Source: Bifidobacterium tibiigranuli (lineage in GTDB: Bacteria; Actinomycetota; Actinomycetes; Actinomycetales; Bifidobacteriaceae). From it: a stretch of 64,000 bases of DNA. A program made the position numbers and the translations under genes. Positions 53,380 to 62,141 of the stretch are shown here, piece by piece (positions within the stretch are counted from its first letter, which is position 1; each line of letters begins with the position of its first letter). The notes under the pieces were generated by a model. The model was not told the DNA's origin, did no database searches, and saw nothing but the letters and a program-made list of their open reading frames with translations. The stretch is taken from the NCBI RefSeq assembly GCF_009371885.1, contig NZ_QLZA01000004.1:124001-188000 (forward strand), in the 5' to 3' direction.

Positions 53380-53934
53380 TCAGCGCCCAGTGATCTCCGA
53401 GCCGATGACCTTCTCGCTCAGGGCGTGGGGGCCGCGGGTCACTGCGACTGCGCCGGAGCGGACGAGTTCGATGACGCCGTACTGGCCCAGCAGCCCAAGC
53501 AGCGCGTCGATCTTGCCTTCGGTGCCGGTCGCCTCGATGGTGAGCGATTCGGTGTGCACATCGACCACGCGCACGCGGAAGAGCCGCACGATCTCCAAAA
53601 CGTCGGAGCGGCTCGATTCGTCGGCGGCGACCTTGATAAGCACGAGTTCGCGCTCGACGGTGGTATCCGAATCGAGATCAACGATTTTGAGCACGTGGAG
53701 CAGCTTGTTGAGCTGCTTGATGATCTGCTCAAGCGGCACATCCTCCACGTCGGCGGTGACCGTGACTCGGGAGATGTCCGGGCGCTCGGTAGGGGAGACC
53801 GACAGCGAGTTGATGTTGAACGCGCGGCGTGCGAACAGGCCGGCGATGCGGGCGAGCACGCCCGGGCGGTTCTCCACCAGCACCGAAAGGGTGTGGCGTT
53901 TGGAACCGGGCTGTGAAGCAGGATAATTGGCCAT
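53380..53934 (-). CDS. ilvN: Acetolactate synthase small (regulatory) subunit
   Basis: A 184-residue regulatory subunit of acetohydroxyacid synthase, the first common step of branched-chain amino acid synthesis. The N-terminal ACT domain is clear (HTLSVLVENRPGVLARIAGL, then FARRAFNINSLSV), where valine binds in homologs, and is followed by the C-terminal activating domain. It sits 29 bases after ilvB on the minus strand, and a terminator follows. It is of normal family length. Confidence 0.96.
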   Translation of the reverse strand: MANYPASQPGSKRHTLSVLVENRPGVLARIAGLFARRAFNINSLSVSPTERPDISRVTVTADVEDVPLEQIIKQLNKLLHVLKIVDLDSDTTVERELVLIKVAADESSRSDVLEIVRLFRVRVVDVHTESLTIEATGTEGKIDALLGLLGQYGVIELVRSGAVAVTRGPHALSEKVIGSEITGR

Positions 53935-53963
53935 GATGAAGCTCCTTGTCTCCTTGACTAGCC

Positions 53964-55883
53964 CTAGTCGTTCGTACTCTGCTGCGCGGTGGAAGATGCT
54001 GTGGTGGAAGACACTGCGGTGGAAGGTGCTGCGCCACCAGCCTTCAGCGGCGTGACACCCGGCTTGTAGACCACCTCGTCATTTGAGGTGCCGGCGGCGA
54101 TCATCGGCCAGACCATCGCATCCTTCCACACGCGGAAATCGATGAGCACCGGGCGGTCGTTGATGGCATTGGCCTTCTCGATCGCGGCAATCGCCTCGTC
54201 CTTGGTGCGCACGCGCATCCCCACGCATCTGTAGGCATCGGCGAGCTTGACGAAGTCGGGGATGTCGCTCTCCTCGGGCACGTCATCGCCGTCGAAGAGA
54301 TCGGTCTGCGAATAGTGCTGCTTGTAGAACAGCGTCTGCCACTGGCGCACCATGCCGAGCGTGGAATTGTTGAGTATCGCGACTTTTATCGGCATATGCT
54401 CTTGGAACGCGGTGGCCAGCTCCTGCGGATTCATCTGGAAGCTGCCGTCGCCGTCGATAAGCCAGACCGGCTTGGCACCCTTGAAATCGCGCTCCGAGCC
54501 GACGCATGCGCCGAGCGCCGCAGGCAGGCCGTAGCCCATCGTGCCCAGCCCGCCCGAGGAAATCCAAGAATGGGGGGTCTGGAAGTCGATGAACTGCGAG
54601 GCCCACATCTGGTGCTGGCCTACGCCCGAAACCCAGATTGTCAGCGGATTGGCCATATCCGAAAGCTGCTCGACAACCCACTGCGGGGCCAGCGAGCCGT
54701 CGTCGGACTCGGCGTAGGCGTTGGGATAGTCCTTGCGCCATGCATCGATCTGCTGCCACCAGGCCGCATGCTCCGGCCTGCCCTGAATGGACTGCGTGCG
54801 CCTGATCTCCACGATCAGATCGTCGAGCACGGTGGCTACGTCGCCGACGATCGGCACGTCGGCCTGCCGGTTCTTGCCGATTTCCGCCGGGTCGATATCG
54901 ATATGAATCACGCGTGCCGTCGGCGCGAAGGCGTTGAGGTCGCCGGTCACGCGGTCGTCGAAGCGCGCGCCGATGGCGACCAGCAGATCGGAGCGCTGAA
55001 TGGCTCCGGTCGCGGCGATGGTGCCGTGCATGCCGGGCATGCCGAGCACCTTCGCATCGCGGTCGGAAACGAGTCCGCGCGCGGGCAGCGTCGTGACGAT
55101 AGGAGCATTGACCAGCTCGGCCAGCGTCTTGACCTGCGCTCCGGCGTCGGAGCGCACCGCGCCGCCGCCCACGTAGAGCACCGGCCGGTAGGACTGTTCG
55201 AAGAGCTTGGCGGCCTCGCTGAGCACATGGCCGTGGGCCTTGGTAACCGGATTATAGCCGGGCAGAATCATGCGCTGTGGCCAGGAGTAGTACATCAGCT
55301 CCTTCTGCGCCGTTTTGGTCACGTCCACGACGACCGGCCCGGGCCTGCCTGAGTTGGCGATGTAATGCGCCTCGGTGAGGACGCGCGGAATGTCCTGCGC
55401 GCGGGTCACGAGGAAGGAGTGCTTGGCCACCGGGTAGGTGATGCCGACGATATCGGCCTCTTGGAAGGCGTCCGTGCCGATGGCGCTCACGCCGACCTGG
55501 CCGGTGATGACCAGCAGCGGCACCGAGTCCATATTCGCGTCGGCGATGGCCGTGACGACGTTGGTGGCGCCGGGGCCGGAGGTGACGATGCATACGCCGA
55601 CCCGTCCGGTCGTGATGGCATAGCCTTCGGCGGCATGCCCGGCTGCCTGCTCATGGCGCGTCAGGACGAAACGGAATGAGGTATTGTCGTTGATTGCATC
55701 GTAGACCGGCAGAATAGCGCCGCCGGGAATGCCGAATACGTCTTTCACCCCCAGATCTTCCAGGGATCGAACCAGCGCCTGAGCGCCGGTCATCTTCTCG
55801 CCGTCGACTATCGCCTGCCGGTGTTCCGGCGCGGAAGGCCGGGGGACGCCGCTGAATGCCTGGAGAGGCGTTGGTGACACCAT
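53964..55883 (-). CDS. ilvB: Acetolactate synthase large (catalytic) subunit
   Basis: A 639-residue ThDP/FAD enzyme joining two pyruvates, or pyruvate and 2-oxobutyrate. It shows the ThDP Glu region ([20 protein letters not shown]), the metal motif ([20 protein letters not shown] ... NNS), and FAD-domain segments ([20 protein letters not shown]). Ends have short Ser/Thr/Ala-rich extensions ([15 protein letters not shown] at the C-terminus). The start follows AGAGGA. No leader peptide rich in Ile/Val/Leu was seen upstream, so attenuation of the classic type is not evident. Operon with ilvN. Confidence 0.96.
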   Translation of the reverse strand: MVSPTPLQAFSGVPRPSAPEHRQAIVDGEKMTGAQALVRSLEDLGVKDVFGIPGGAILPVYDAINDNTSFRFVLTRHEQAAGHAAEGYAITTGRVGVCIVTSGPGATNVVTAIADANMDSVPLLVITGQVGVSAIGTDAFQEADIVGITYPVAKHSFLVTRAQDIPRVLTEAHYIANSGRPGPVVVDVTKTAQKELMYYSWPQRMILPGYNPVTKAHGHVLSEAAKLFEQSYRPVLYVGGGAVRSDAGAQVKTLAELVNAPIVTTLPARGLVSDRDAKVLGMPGMHGTIAATGAIQRSDLLVAIGARFDDRVTGDLNAFAPTARVIHIDIDPAEIGKNRQADVPIVGDVATVLDDLIVEIRRTQSIQGRPEHAAWWQQIDAWRKDYPNAYAESDDGSLAPQWVVEQLSDMANPLTIWVSGVGQHQMWASQFIDFQTPHSWISSGGLGTMGYGLPAALGACVGSERDFKGAKPVWLIDGDGSFQMNPQELATAFQEHMPIKVAILNNSTLGMVRQWQTLFYKQHYSQTDLFDGDDVPEESDIPDFVKLADAYRCVGMRVRTKDEAIAAIEKANAINDRPVLIDFRVWKDAMVWPMIAAGTSNDEVVYKPGVTPLKAGGAAPSTAVSSTTASSTAQQSTND

Positions 55884-56155
55884 AATTCCTCTTACTTGTT
55901 CTCGGTTTGCTGGAGGTCGCCAGCGTCAGACGCATTGCATGGTCGTGGCGTGGCGGATGAATGCGCGCGCCTGACGCGTGTCCGCTTGTGGCGGCGCGAA
56001 CGACAGGGCACAGTTGCCATCATGGTAATAGCAAGCGACAGCAGAAACGCCCGAGCGCCCACATTGTGGCGGATTTGCACGGGTTGTGTCGGTTTCGCAG
56101 GGTTAGGCAGCGGGTTATCGCGAGGGTAGCGGGGGCTCTCACGAGGTGAGCCGGA
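55884..56155. other. ilvB upstream region
   Basis: 270 bases between the rnc stop and the ilvB start, both minus strand. No gene and no branched-chain leader peptide or clear T-box-like element was recognised. It should hold the ilvB promoter. Confidence 0.5.
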
Positions 56156-56974
56156 TTAGTGCTTCGCGTGTCCGGAGCTTCTGGCGTCCAAAGCCTTCCA
56201 GGCTTCCTGCGCTGCCGCGAGCTGCGCCTTGCGCTTGCTGGTACCGGAGCCGGTGCCCAGCACTTCGTCATTATCGGGCAGCACGGCGCGGGCCGTGAAG
56301 GTCTGCGCGTATTCGGGGCCCGACACCGCCATGCGGTATTGCGGATCCTCAAGACCCAGCTGATGGGCTTTGACCGTCAGTGAAGTCTTCCAATCAAGGG
56401 CCGGCCCCTCGTGGGAGACCTCTTCGAGCGTGTCGTCAATCAGCCGGTGCACCACAGCGCGCGCCTCGTCGATGCCGTGCTGCACGAAGGTCGCGCCGAT
56501 AAGCGATTCCACGATGTCGCACAGAATCGAGCTTTTATCCGCGCCGCCGCTTTCGGCCTCGCCGTTGCCCAGCAGAATATACGGCCCGACATGCATCTTC
56601 TCCCGTGCGATTTGGGAAAGCGCCTCCTCGGAGACCGCTTTCGCCCGCATTTTCGCCAGTTGGCCCTCGTTCATATCCGGGTGCAAGCGGTAGAGCGTTT
56701 CGGTCGAAACGAGTTCGAGCACCGCGTCGCCGAGGAACTCAAGGCGCTCATAGTTCGCGGCACCAGCGTGCTCATGCGAGAACGAGCGATGCGTAAGCGC
56801 CTGGACCAGCAGCTCCGGCTCGATGGTGGTGCCCAGCACGGCGAGCAGTTCGTCGGTCGGTGCGCTGCTGGATGAGCTGGCCGCCGGGGCGGTGCCCGCC
56901 GACGCCGGTGCGCTGCTGGGCGACGACGATTCAGCAGCTTGATGATTGTTCGCGGGTGTTGTCGCGGTATGCAT
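56156..56974 (-). CDS. rnc: Ribonuclease III
   Basis: A 272-residue double-strand RNase that processes rRNA. It begins with a 40-residue Ser/Ala/Pro-rich lead (SSSPSSAPASAGTAPAASSS). The catalytic signature is YERLEFLGDAVLELV, with further acidic residues in ILCDIVESLIGA. The double-strand RNA-binding domain covers DWKTSLTVKAHQLG to GSGTSKRKAQLAAAQEAWKA. The start at 56974 follows AAGGA; a GTG at 56992 is open. It closes the coaD - DivIVA - DUF177 - rpmF - rnc cluster. Confidence 0.96.
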   Translation of the reverse strand: MHTATTPANNHQAAESSSPSSAPASAGTAPAASSSSSAPTDELLAVLGTTIEPELLVQALTHRSFSHEHAGAANYERLEFLGDAVLELVSTETLYRLHPDMNEGQLAKMRAKAVSEEALSQIAREKMHVGPYILLGNGEAESGGADKSSILCDIVESLIGATFVQHGIDEARAVVHRLIDDTLEEVSHEGPALDWKTSLTVKAHQLGLEDPQYRMAVSGPEYAQTFTARAVLPDNDEVLGTGSGTSKRKAQLAAAQEAWKALDARSSGHAKH

Positions 56975-57010
56975 CGTGGATTCTTCCTTCACGGATGTTC
57001 CTCACAGTAC

Positions 57011-57046
57011 GCAAAAACCCCGCCACCCGTCGATGGCAGGGTTTCA
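57011..57046 (-). terminator. Hairpin between rpmF and rnc
   Basis: On the minus strand AACCCTGCCA pairs with TGGCGGGGTT (one wobble), then TTTGC. It would end or attenuate rpmF transcription ahead of rnc. Confidence 0.65.
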
Positions 57047-57087
57047 TAGCTTTCATAGCCGGACGTATCGCCCGGATGTGACTACGC

Positions 57088-57282
57088 TCACTTGGTGTGG
57101 CCGGACTGGATGGCCTCGCGGTAGACACGGCCGCGGAACGAGCCACAGCTCGGGCAGGCCATGTGTGACAGCGACGGAGCGCCGCAGTTCGGGCAGGTGA
57201 TGGTCGGCGCAGCAGACGCCTTCCAGTTGGCGCGACGCGAATGCGTGTTGGCGCGCGAAGTCTTGTACTTAGGCAATGCCAT
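57088..57282 (-). CDS. rpmF: 50S ribosomal protein L32
   Basis: A 64-residue ribosomal protein of the zinc-ribbon (C+) form: CPNCGAP and CPSCGSFRG provide four Cys ligands. The core is [20 protein letters not shown]. The start at 57282 follows GAGGAATT. In most actinobacteria it directly follows the DUF177 gene; here a membrane-protein gene and 130 bases intervene. That the zinc form is kept suggests a zinc-free paralog elsewhere if Zur regulation is used, but this cannot be seen here. Confidence 0.97.
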   Translation of the reverse strand: MALPKYKTSRANTHSRRANWKASAAPTITCPNCGAPSLSHMACPSCGSFRGRVYREAIQSGHTK

Positions 57283-57410
57283 GGTAATTCCTCTGTTTCG
57301 TTCGAACAATTGAGCTTAAGCGTCCAATATCGTAACGCGACCGCCGTACATTGTCTATTGCGGCAGTCGTACCAGCCTCGATGAGCCAATCGTGCGTTGC
57401 TTTGGAAGCA

Positions 57411-57866
57411 TCACACCTCAGCCGTGTGCTGCTCGTGCGCGCGAGAATTACCAACGAATTGCCTGTATGCTTTGCCGATTGTGTATCCGATAAAAGCCGC
57501 GACCGCATAAATCGGAAGCACTACGAGATACAACTGCCAATTAGGCGGCCAGTGCATTTCCATCCCGAGCCATGTGCCGGTGTCGACCATCGTGATAACG
57601 ACTGCCGCAAGCACGATGTTGAACACAGGGAAACGCCATGTCGTATTGCTGCCAGCCGTTGCGACAGCGCTCAGGATGAGCAGCAGTATGGGCCATGCAA
57701 CATACAGGTAAGCGATGATTTCGAGAGCCGGTGCAACGGCAAACCCGCGCGCCATCAAGATAATGTAGCTGGCGATCATAATGCCTTGGCATATCAGGCC
57801 AGTCGCATGCTCTTTGACCCATGAACTCCGTGCCGGCGTCCAAGGCCCTTGTGTCGCGTTGTTCAT
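57411..57866 (-). CDS. Hypothetical four-helix membrane protein
   Basis: A 151-residue protein I do not recognise. After a 22-residue soluble start (MNNATQGPWTPARSSWVKEH) there are four hydrophobic helices: ATGLICQGIMIASYIILM, IIAYLYVAWPILLLILSAVA, FPVFNIVLAAVVITMV and LYLVVLPIYAVAAFIGYTIG. It lies between DUF177 (10 bases upstream) and rpmF, two genes that are normally adjacent. It is therefore an insertion into a conserved cluster. Base composition is somewhat less GC-rich than its neighbours, which is compatible with later gain. The function is unknown. Confidence 0.8.
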   Translation of the reverse strand: MNNATQGPWTPARSSWVKEHATGLICQGIMIASYIILMARGFAVAPALEIIAYLYVAWPILLLILSAVATAGSNTTWRFPVFNIVLAAVVITMVDTGTWLGMEMHWPPNWQLYLVVLPIYAVAAFIGYTIGKAYRQFVGNSRAHEQHTAEV

Positions 57867-57875
57867 TGCTGCCTC

Positions 57876-58508
57876 CTACTGCTGCTCCTGCTCCAGCTGG
57901 GCCTTGAGACCGGCCAAGGAGGCGAAGCGTATATCGGTGACGTCGTGGCGGTGATCGGGGTGCTCGTTGAGATTGATACCGCATTGCGGGCATAGACCGC
58001 GGCAGTTCGGCTTGCACAGCAATTGCAGGGGCAGATTCTCGACCAGCGTGTCGCGCAGCAGCGCTTCGATATCGGCGTATGCGCCATCGGCGCTCAGCGG
58101 GTAGGTGTCCTCGGACTCGTCCTCGCCGGCGATGATCTCCACCTCGCTATTGGCCCTGTCTTCGGCAGCGCGCGCATTGTGGTGCATGGCACCCGTAGGC
58201 TGCGGCGCATAAGGGAAGAAGACGGTCGTGTCCAGCCCCCAATCGCGATTGATGGGCGTGAGGCAGCGCGTGCACTCCGCATGCAGCGGGGCGACGACAT
58301 GTGCCTGAAGCACGAGTCCGTCCACAATCGAATCGAAGGCGCCATCCACGCGAATGTCGCTGCCCTCTTGCACGCCCACGATCTGGTCGCCGATGCCATC
58401 GGGGGCCGGGTACGCGGCGTCGACTTCCTGGCGCTGCCCCGGGCGCGAGGAAACCTGGGCCACGGGTATGGCCCATGCGGAATCTTCAGGACGTATCATG
58501 TGTTGCAA
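57876..58508 (-). CDS. DUF177 (YceD-like) protein
   Basis: A 210-residue protein of the DUF177/YceD family, linked to 23S rRNA accumulation or ribosome assembly in other organisms. Two Cys pairs are visible: CTRCLTPI in the first half and LCKPNCRGLCPQCGINLN near the end, suggesting a metal site. It starts one base after the DivIVA-like gene stop, so the two are coupled. In most genomes rpmF follows directly. Confidence 0.93.
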   Translation of the reverse strand: MQHMIRPEDSAWAIPVAQVSSRPGQRQEVDAAYPAPDGIGDQIVGVQEGSDIRVDGAFDSIVDGLVLQAHVVAPLHAECTRCLTPINRDWGLDTTVFFPYAPQPTGAMHHNARAAEDRANSEVEIIAGEDESEDTYPLSADGAYADIEALLRDTLVENLPLQLLCKPNCRGLCPQCGINLNEHPDHRHDVTDIRFASLAGLKAQLEQEQQ

Positions 58509-59303
58509 TCAGCCTTCCGGATAGTCGTTGCGATCGAGATGCGGCAGCTGCTCGGCGGCGGCCTGCTGGCGCTCGTTCAGCACGTCGAGGCCGGCCTGCA
58601 CATCGTGGCCGAGCTTGCCCAGCTGCTCCTGCAAGCCGCTCATCACCGTGGCGCAGTACTGGTTCGCGCCCTGCGTGAGCTGTTCGGCCTTGGCTTGCGC
58701 CTGATCGAGGATAGCACGCGCCTTCTGGCGGGCAAGCTCGGTGACGTTCTCCTGCCCTGCGAGGAACTGCGCCTGATCCTGCGCCTCCTGCACCATCTGC
58801 GCGGCCCGGCTCTGCGCCGAGGCGATGATCGCGTTCGACTGGCTCTGTGCATTCTCCAAGCGCCGCTCCGATTCGCGCATCAGGGAGGACGCGCGCTCGA
58901 GCTGCACGGGGAGCTTGTCCTTCAGCTCGTCGATGCGCTCTTCGAATTCGATGCGATCGACTTTCACCGTGCCGGGCGAGAAGAGGCTGCCCTTGGCTTC
59001 GTGCAGCGTCTCCTCAAGATGGTCGAGGATGTCGTAGACCGTGGTGAATTCGGCCCGACTTCGGCTCTGAGCCGAATCTGGTGCGTCTGCGCCAGAGTCC
59101 TCGCGCAGATCGGGCAGCGATGACATGGGGAAAAGGTTGCGGACCTGACCCTGATTGGGCGAATCCGAATCCGCAGCGCCGCCTGCATTCGGCGATTCGC
59201 TGCGAATGGGCTGGTTGCCCAGATTGGAGCGCATCGAATCCGCAGTGTCGTCGGCCGGTTCGCCCGGGTAATCACCGTCGTTCATGGCATTCGTACCGGC
59301 CAT
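58509..59303 (-). CDS. DivIVA-like septum/polarity protein (SepIVA position)
   Basis: A 264-residue protein: a disordered Asp/Ser/Pro-rich first 85 residues, then FTTVYDILDHLEETLHEAKG and a long coiled coil of Ala/Gln/Glu residues (QSRAAQMVQEAQDQAQFLAG). This matches the DivIVA-domain proteins found between coaD and DUF177 in actinobacteria, where the mycobacterial member SepIVA is needed for division. It overlaps the coaD stop by one base. The cell role is inferred from position and shape. Confidence 0.88.
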   Translation of the reverse strand: MAGTNAMNDGDYPGEPADDTADSMRSNLGNQPIRSESPNAGGAADSDSPNQGQVRNLFPMSSLPDLREDSGADAPDSAQSRSRAEFTTVYDILDHLEETLHEAKGSLFSPGTVKVDRIEFEERIDELKDKLPVQLERASSLMRESERRLENAQSQSNAIIASAQSRAAQMVQEAQDQAQFLAGQENVTELARQKARAILDQAQAKAEQLTQGANQYCATVMSGLQEQLGKLGHDVQAGLDVLNERQQAAAEQLPHLDRNDYPEG

Positions 59304-59797
59304 TATCGGCTCCCTTCTTCTTTGAGCGCGTCAGCAAGCAGCGGCACGACGCAATCGGGCACCATGCCGGTCACATCCCCACCGTGGCGCGCCACATCTT
59401 TGACGATCGAACTGGAAATGTGCTCAAGCACCGGGTCGGCCGGCAGGAACAGCGTCTCGATATGCGCGAGCTTGCGGTTCACCAGCGCCATGCCCAGTTC
59501 GGCCTCGTAGTCGCCGTTCTGCCGCAGCCCCTTGACGATCACGCTTGCGCCGACCTGCTGGCAGTAATCGGTGATCAGCCCTGAGGTGGAGGCCACCTTG
59601 ACCTGTGAGTAGCCGTCCTCGTCCAAGGCGCGGCGGATGGAATCGACCCTCGTGGCGTCCGTAAACATCGGCGTTTTCGCGGCGTTGACGGCTACCACGA
59701 CATGCACTTCGTCGAAGAAGCGCGCGCTGCGCTCGATCACGTCGAGATGTCCGGCGGTCACGGGGTCATATGAGCCGGGGCACACTGCGATAGTCAT
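59303..59797 (-). CDS. coaD: Phosphopantetheine adenylyltransferase
   Basis: A 164-residue enzyme making dephospho-CoA from ATP and 4'-phosphopantetheine. It shows the nucleotide motif [17 protein letters not shown] (TxGH), [16 protein letters not shown] and the ISSTxVR-like [15 protein letters not shown]. The start at 59797 ([12 protein letters not shown]) gives the normal length; upstream codons to 59914 do not fit. It is first in the coaD - DivIVA - DUF177 cluster. Confidence 0.97.
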   Translation of the reverse strand: MTIAVCPGSYDPVTAGHLDVIERSARFFDEVHVVVAVNAAKTPMFTDATRVDSIRRALDEDGYSQVKVASTSGLITDYCQQVGASVIVKGLRQNGDYEAELGMALVNRKLAHIETLFLPADPVLEHISSSIVKDVARHGGDVTGMVPDCVVPLLADALKEEGSR

Positions 59798-59964
59798 GGT
59801 TCTAGGGTAACGCTGCGAGCCGCCAAGTGGGCGTGTCCGGCGCTGTGTCCGGCGCTGTACTGCATTCGGCAGGGCGTTTTCCATAAGCGCCATGATGGCA
59901 TGCGGGTGTTTCATGGAAGTGAGTTGTGCATGAAGCTGTGTATGAACACAGTGCTCTTACTCAA

Positions 59965-59996
59965 TACAGTGTTTATTAACTATAGTGTTTATTAAC
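59965..59996. repeat. 16-bp tandem repeat ahead of a small ORF
   Basis: TACAGTGTTTATTAAC is followed at once by TATAGTGTTTATTAAC. It sits about 200 bases upstream of DUF3039 and just before a 48-codon ORF. Its AT-rich nature and promoter-like TATAGT suggest a promoter/operator. Confidence 0.65.
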
Positions 59997-60010
59997 AAGA
60001 GGGTGTTGTG

Positions 60011-60157
60011 ATGAACACCGTGTCTTCTATGATGGAAGGCAAACAGAATCACGGCATCGCAGGGCGCGGTGGTGGCGCGAAACCCAAGGACTTGCGCCAT
60101 AACGGTGCACAGGCCAGAGCAATGACCGACACACGACGATGGCTAATGAATGGCTAA
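60011..60157 (+). CDS. Possible 48-residue peptide upstream of DUF3039
   Basis: A short frame, MNTVSSMMEGKQNHGIAGRG and on, rich in Gly/Arg/Lys and Met. It overlaps the beginning of the DUF3039 frame. GAGGGTGTTGTG lies just upstream. I recognise no family. It might be a leader peptide whose translation affects DUF3039, or chance. Confidence 0.3.
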   Translation: MNTVSSMMEGKQNHGIAGRGGGAKPKDLRHNGAQARAMTDTRRWLMNG

Positions 60158-60173
60158 GGAAAGGCACGGATAT

Positions 60174-60518
60174 ATGGCTGAGATAATGAATGACGAGCCT
60201 GACGCCAGCGCGGCCGTGGGCGTGCGCGCGTTCGATGACGCCGATCCGGTCTCGCCGCTTTCGAACCCCGATTCCGGCACTGGCACTGCGGTGCTGGAAC
60301 GCCCGCAGACCGAGGAGCAGACGAGCAGGTCGGACGACGGCGACGCCGACCGCTTCGCCCATTACGTCTCCAAGGACCGCATCATGCAGTCGCGCATCAC
60401 CGGCCGCCCTGTGGTGGCGCTGTGCGGCAAGATCTGGGTGCCGAAGCACGACCCGTCCCAGTACCCGGTATGCCCCGACTGCAAGCGTATCTACGAGGAG
60501 ATGACCGGCGGCAAGTGA
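60174..60518 (+). CDS. DUF3039 domain protein
   Basis: A 114-residue protein typical of actinobacteria. The conserved C-terminal part reads DRFAHYVSKDRIMQSRITGR then VVALCGKIWVPKHDPSQYPV and CPDCKRIYEEM. Cys in ALCGK and the CPDC pair could bind a metal. The N-terminal 60 residues are acidic and disordered. The start at 60174 follows GGAAAGG; 60150 is an alternative. Function unknown; no partner gene is adjacent. Confidence 0.88.
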   Translation: MAEIMNDEPDASAAVGVRAFDDADPVSPLSNPDSGTGTAVLERPQTEEQTSRSDDGDADRFAHYVSKDRIMQSRITGRPVVALCGKIWVPKHDPSQYPVCPDCKRIYEEMTGGK

Positions 60519-60530
60519 GACGTGGGCCAT

Positions 60531-60575
60531 ATTGGAAAACGTACGCTGAGTGCCTGTCAGTGTACGTTTTCCAAT
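60531..60575. repeat. Palindrome copy B of the GTACGTTTTC family
   Basis: ATTGGAAAACGTAC and its exact complement GTACGTTTTCCAAT, with CTGA/TCAG pairing inside. The stretch CAGTGTACGTTTTCCAA and the following ACGAGGxTGCGAAxCGxT match copy A at 47260-47292. Like copy A it lies between convergent genes, here DUF3039 and pncB. Confidence 0.85.
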
Positions 60576-60600
60576 ACGAGGCTGCGAAACGCTGCGGTTT

Positions 60601-60640
60601 ATAGGTTTATAGGTTTATAGGTTTACAGGGTTACGGGTTT
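60601..60640. repeat. Octamer tandem repeat at the pncB stop
   Basis: Three perfect ATAGGTTT units, then ACAGGGTT and ACGGGTTT. The array runs into the pncB stop codon (TAA on the minus strand). Confidence 0.9.
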
Positions 60641-62036
60641 ACAGCACCGTCACCTCGGTTGGGATTGCCGGGTCTCCCTTCATCAGAGACTGCGCGGTGA
60701 TTGGCAGTTCGGCTAGGGCCTGCGCCCGGTATGCCTGCGCGGTCATGATCGCGTCATGGCCTTGGTACTGGGCGTCGATGCTGCCGTGGTCGACGTAGTC
60801 CACCAGCAAGTCCTTCCAGTCGCTCGGCACCTGATAATCGGCGAGGCTGGCCTCCGAACCGGAGATGACATGCTCGCAGTCGGCGAGGCTGTATTCGTAC
60901 GAGCGATAGGCCAGCTTGCGGCCGGGCACGCTCGCCTTGTCCTTGGATTTCTTGGCCACCGGCTGCATCACGCCCGCGCTGTTCTCGCGCTCTGCCAGCT
61001 TGTAGACCATCGCGCAGGTCGGCGCGCCGGAGCCGGTGACGAGCATCGTGCCCACGCCGTAGGAGTCCACGGGGGCGGACTGCAGCGAGGCCAGCGCGTA
61101 TTCGTCCAGATCGTTGGTCACGGTGATCTTCGTGTTCTTCGCGCCGAGGGCATCGAGCTGGTTGCGCACGCGCTGCGCGAGCGATGCCAAATCGCCCGAG
61201 TCGATGCGCACGCCGCCCAGCTCAGGCCCAGCTACCTCGACGGCGGTTTTCACGGCTTCCTCGATATTGTAGGTGTCGACGAGCAGCGTGGTGTTCTTGC
61301 CCAGCGCGTCGATTTGCGCCTGGAAAGCGTCGCGCTCGGAGTCGTGCACGAGCGTGAAGCAATGCGCGGCGGTGCCGATCGCCTTGAGACCGTAGCGTTG
61401 CGCGGCCAGCAGATTCGCGGTGCCCTGGAACCCGCCGATCACGGCAGCACGCGAGGCGGCGACTGCGGCCGATTCGTTGGCGCGGCGGCCGCCCATGTCC
61501 ATGCACGGGCGGTTTTTGGCCGAGGTCACCATGCGCGAGGCTGCCGAAGCGACGGCCGAATCATAGTTGAGAATCGACAGAACCAGCGTCTCCAGCAGCG
61601 TGCATTCGCCGAAGGTCCCCTCCACCTGCAGAATCGGGGAATTGGGGAAGAACATCTCGCCTTCGCGGTAGCCGGTAATCGACCCGGAGAACTGGAAATG
61701 CTCAAGCCAATCGATGGTTTTGCGGCCCACAATGCCACGGTCGGCAAGGAATCGGAGCTCTTCTTCGCCCAAGTGGAAGCGCTCAAGCGCGTCCAGAATG
61801 CGCCCGGTGCCGGCCACGGCCCCGTAACGACGGCCTTCGGGCAAATGCCTGGTGAACACCTCGAACACGCACTTGCGCCGTGCCGTGCCGTCGCGAAGCG
61901 CCGCGTCCAGCATGGTGTATTCGTACATATCCGTCATCAGTGCTGTTGAACCCAGTGCCGTTGAATTGAGTGCGGTTGAATCCTGTGCAGCTGAACCGAG
62001 TGCCGCCGAATTCAGTGCCGTTGAGCAGTCAGCCAT
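60639..62036 (-). CDS. pncB: Nicotinate phosphoribosyltransferase
   Basis: A 465-residue enzyme of the NAD salvage route, making nicotinate mononucleotide. It shows the start LMTDMYEYTMLDAALRDG, then FEVFTRHLPEGRRYGAVAGT, ALAxYxE-like ESAAVAASRAAVIGGFQGTA, TAAHCFTLVHDSERDAF and GGVRIDSGDLASLAQRVR. The first 33 residues are a five-residue repeat (ALNSA, ALGSA, AQDST, ALNST, ALGST) encoded by 15-bp units at 61938-62025. An AAAGGG site supports the start at 62036, though an internal Met at 61937 would remove this tail. Confidence 0.94.
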   Translation of the reverse strand: MADCSTALNSAALGSAAQDSTALNSTALGSTALMTDMYEYTMLDAALRDGTARRKCVFEVFTRHLPEGRRYGAVAGTGRILDALERFHLGEEELRFLADRGIVGRKTIDWLEHFQFSGSITGYREGEMFFPNSPILQVEGTFGECTLLETLVLSILNYDSAVASAASRMVTSAKNRPCMDMGGRRANESAAVAASRAAVIGGFQGTANLLAAQRYGLKAIGTAAHCFTLVHDSERDAFQAQIDALGKNTTLLVDTYNIEEAVKTAVEVAGPELGGVRIDSGDLASLAQRVRNQLDALGAKNTKITVTNDLDEYALASLQSAPVDSYGVGTMLVTGSGAPTCAMVYKLAERENSAGVMQPVAKKSKDKASVPGRKLAYRSYEYSLADCEHVISGSEASLADYQVPSDWKDLLVDYVDHGSIDAQYQGHDAIMTAQAYRAQALAELPITAQSLMKGDPAIPTEVTVL

Positions 62037-62141
62037 CGTCGCCCTTTCGTTGTGCCGTTGACACGCATTGCCGCCGGAAAGCGGGCCTTTGCCGATTCAT
62101 CCTAGTCGCCCAGTCAGATTCTGGCGATAGGGTGGTTCACT

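Noticed and set aside
54315..55352. A 345-codon open frame antisense to ilvB.
   Set aside because: Compositional shadow only; ilvB is complete on the other strand.
60756..61949. A 397-codon open frame antisense to pncB.
   Set aside because: Mirror frame of an intact nicotinate phosphoribosyltransferase with all its motifs.
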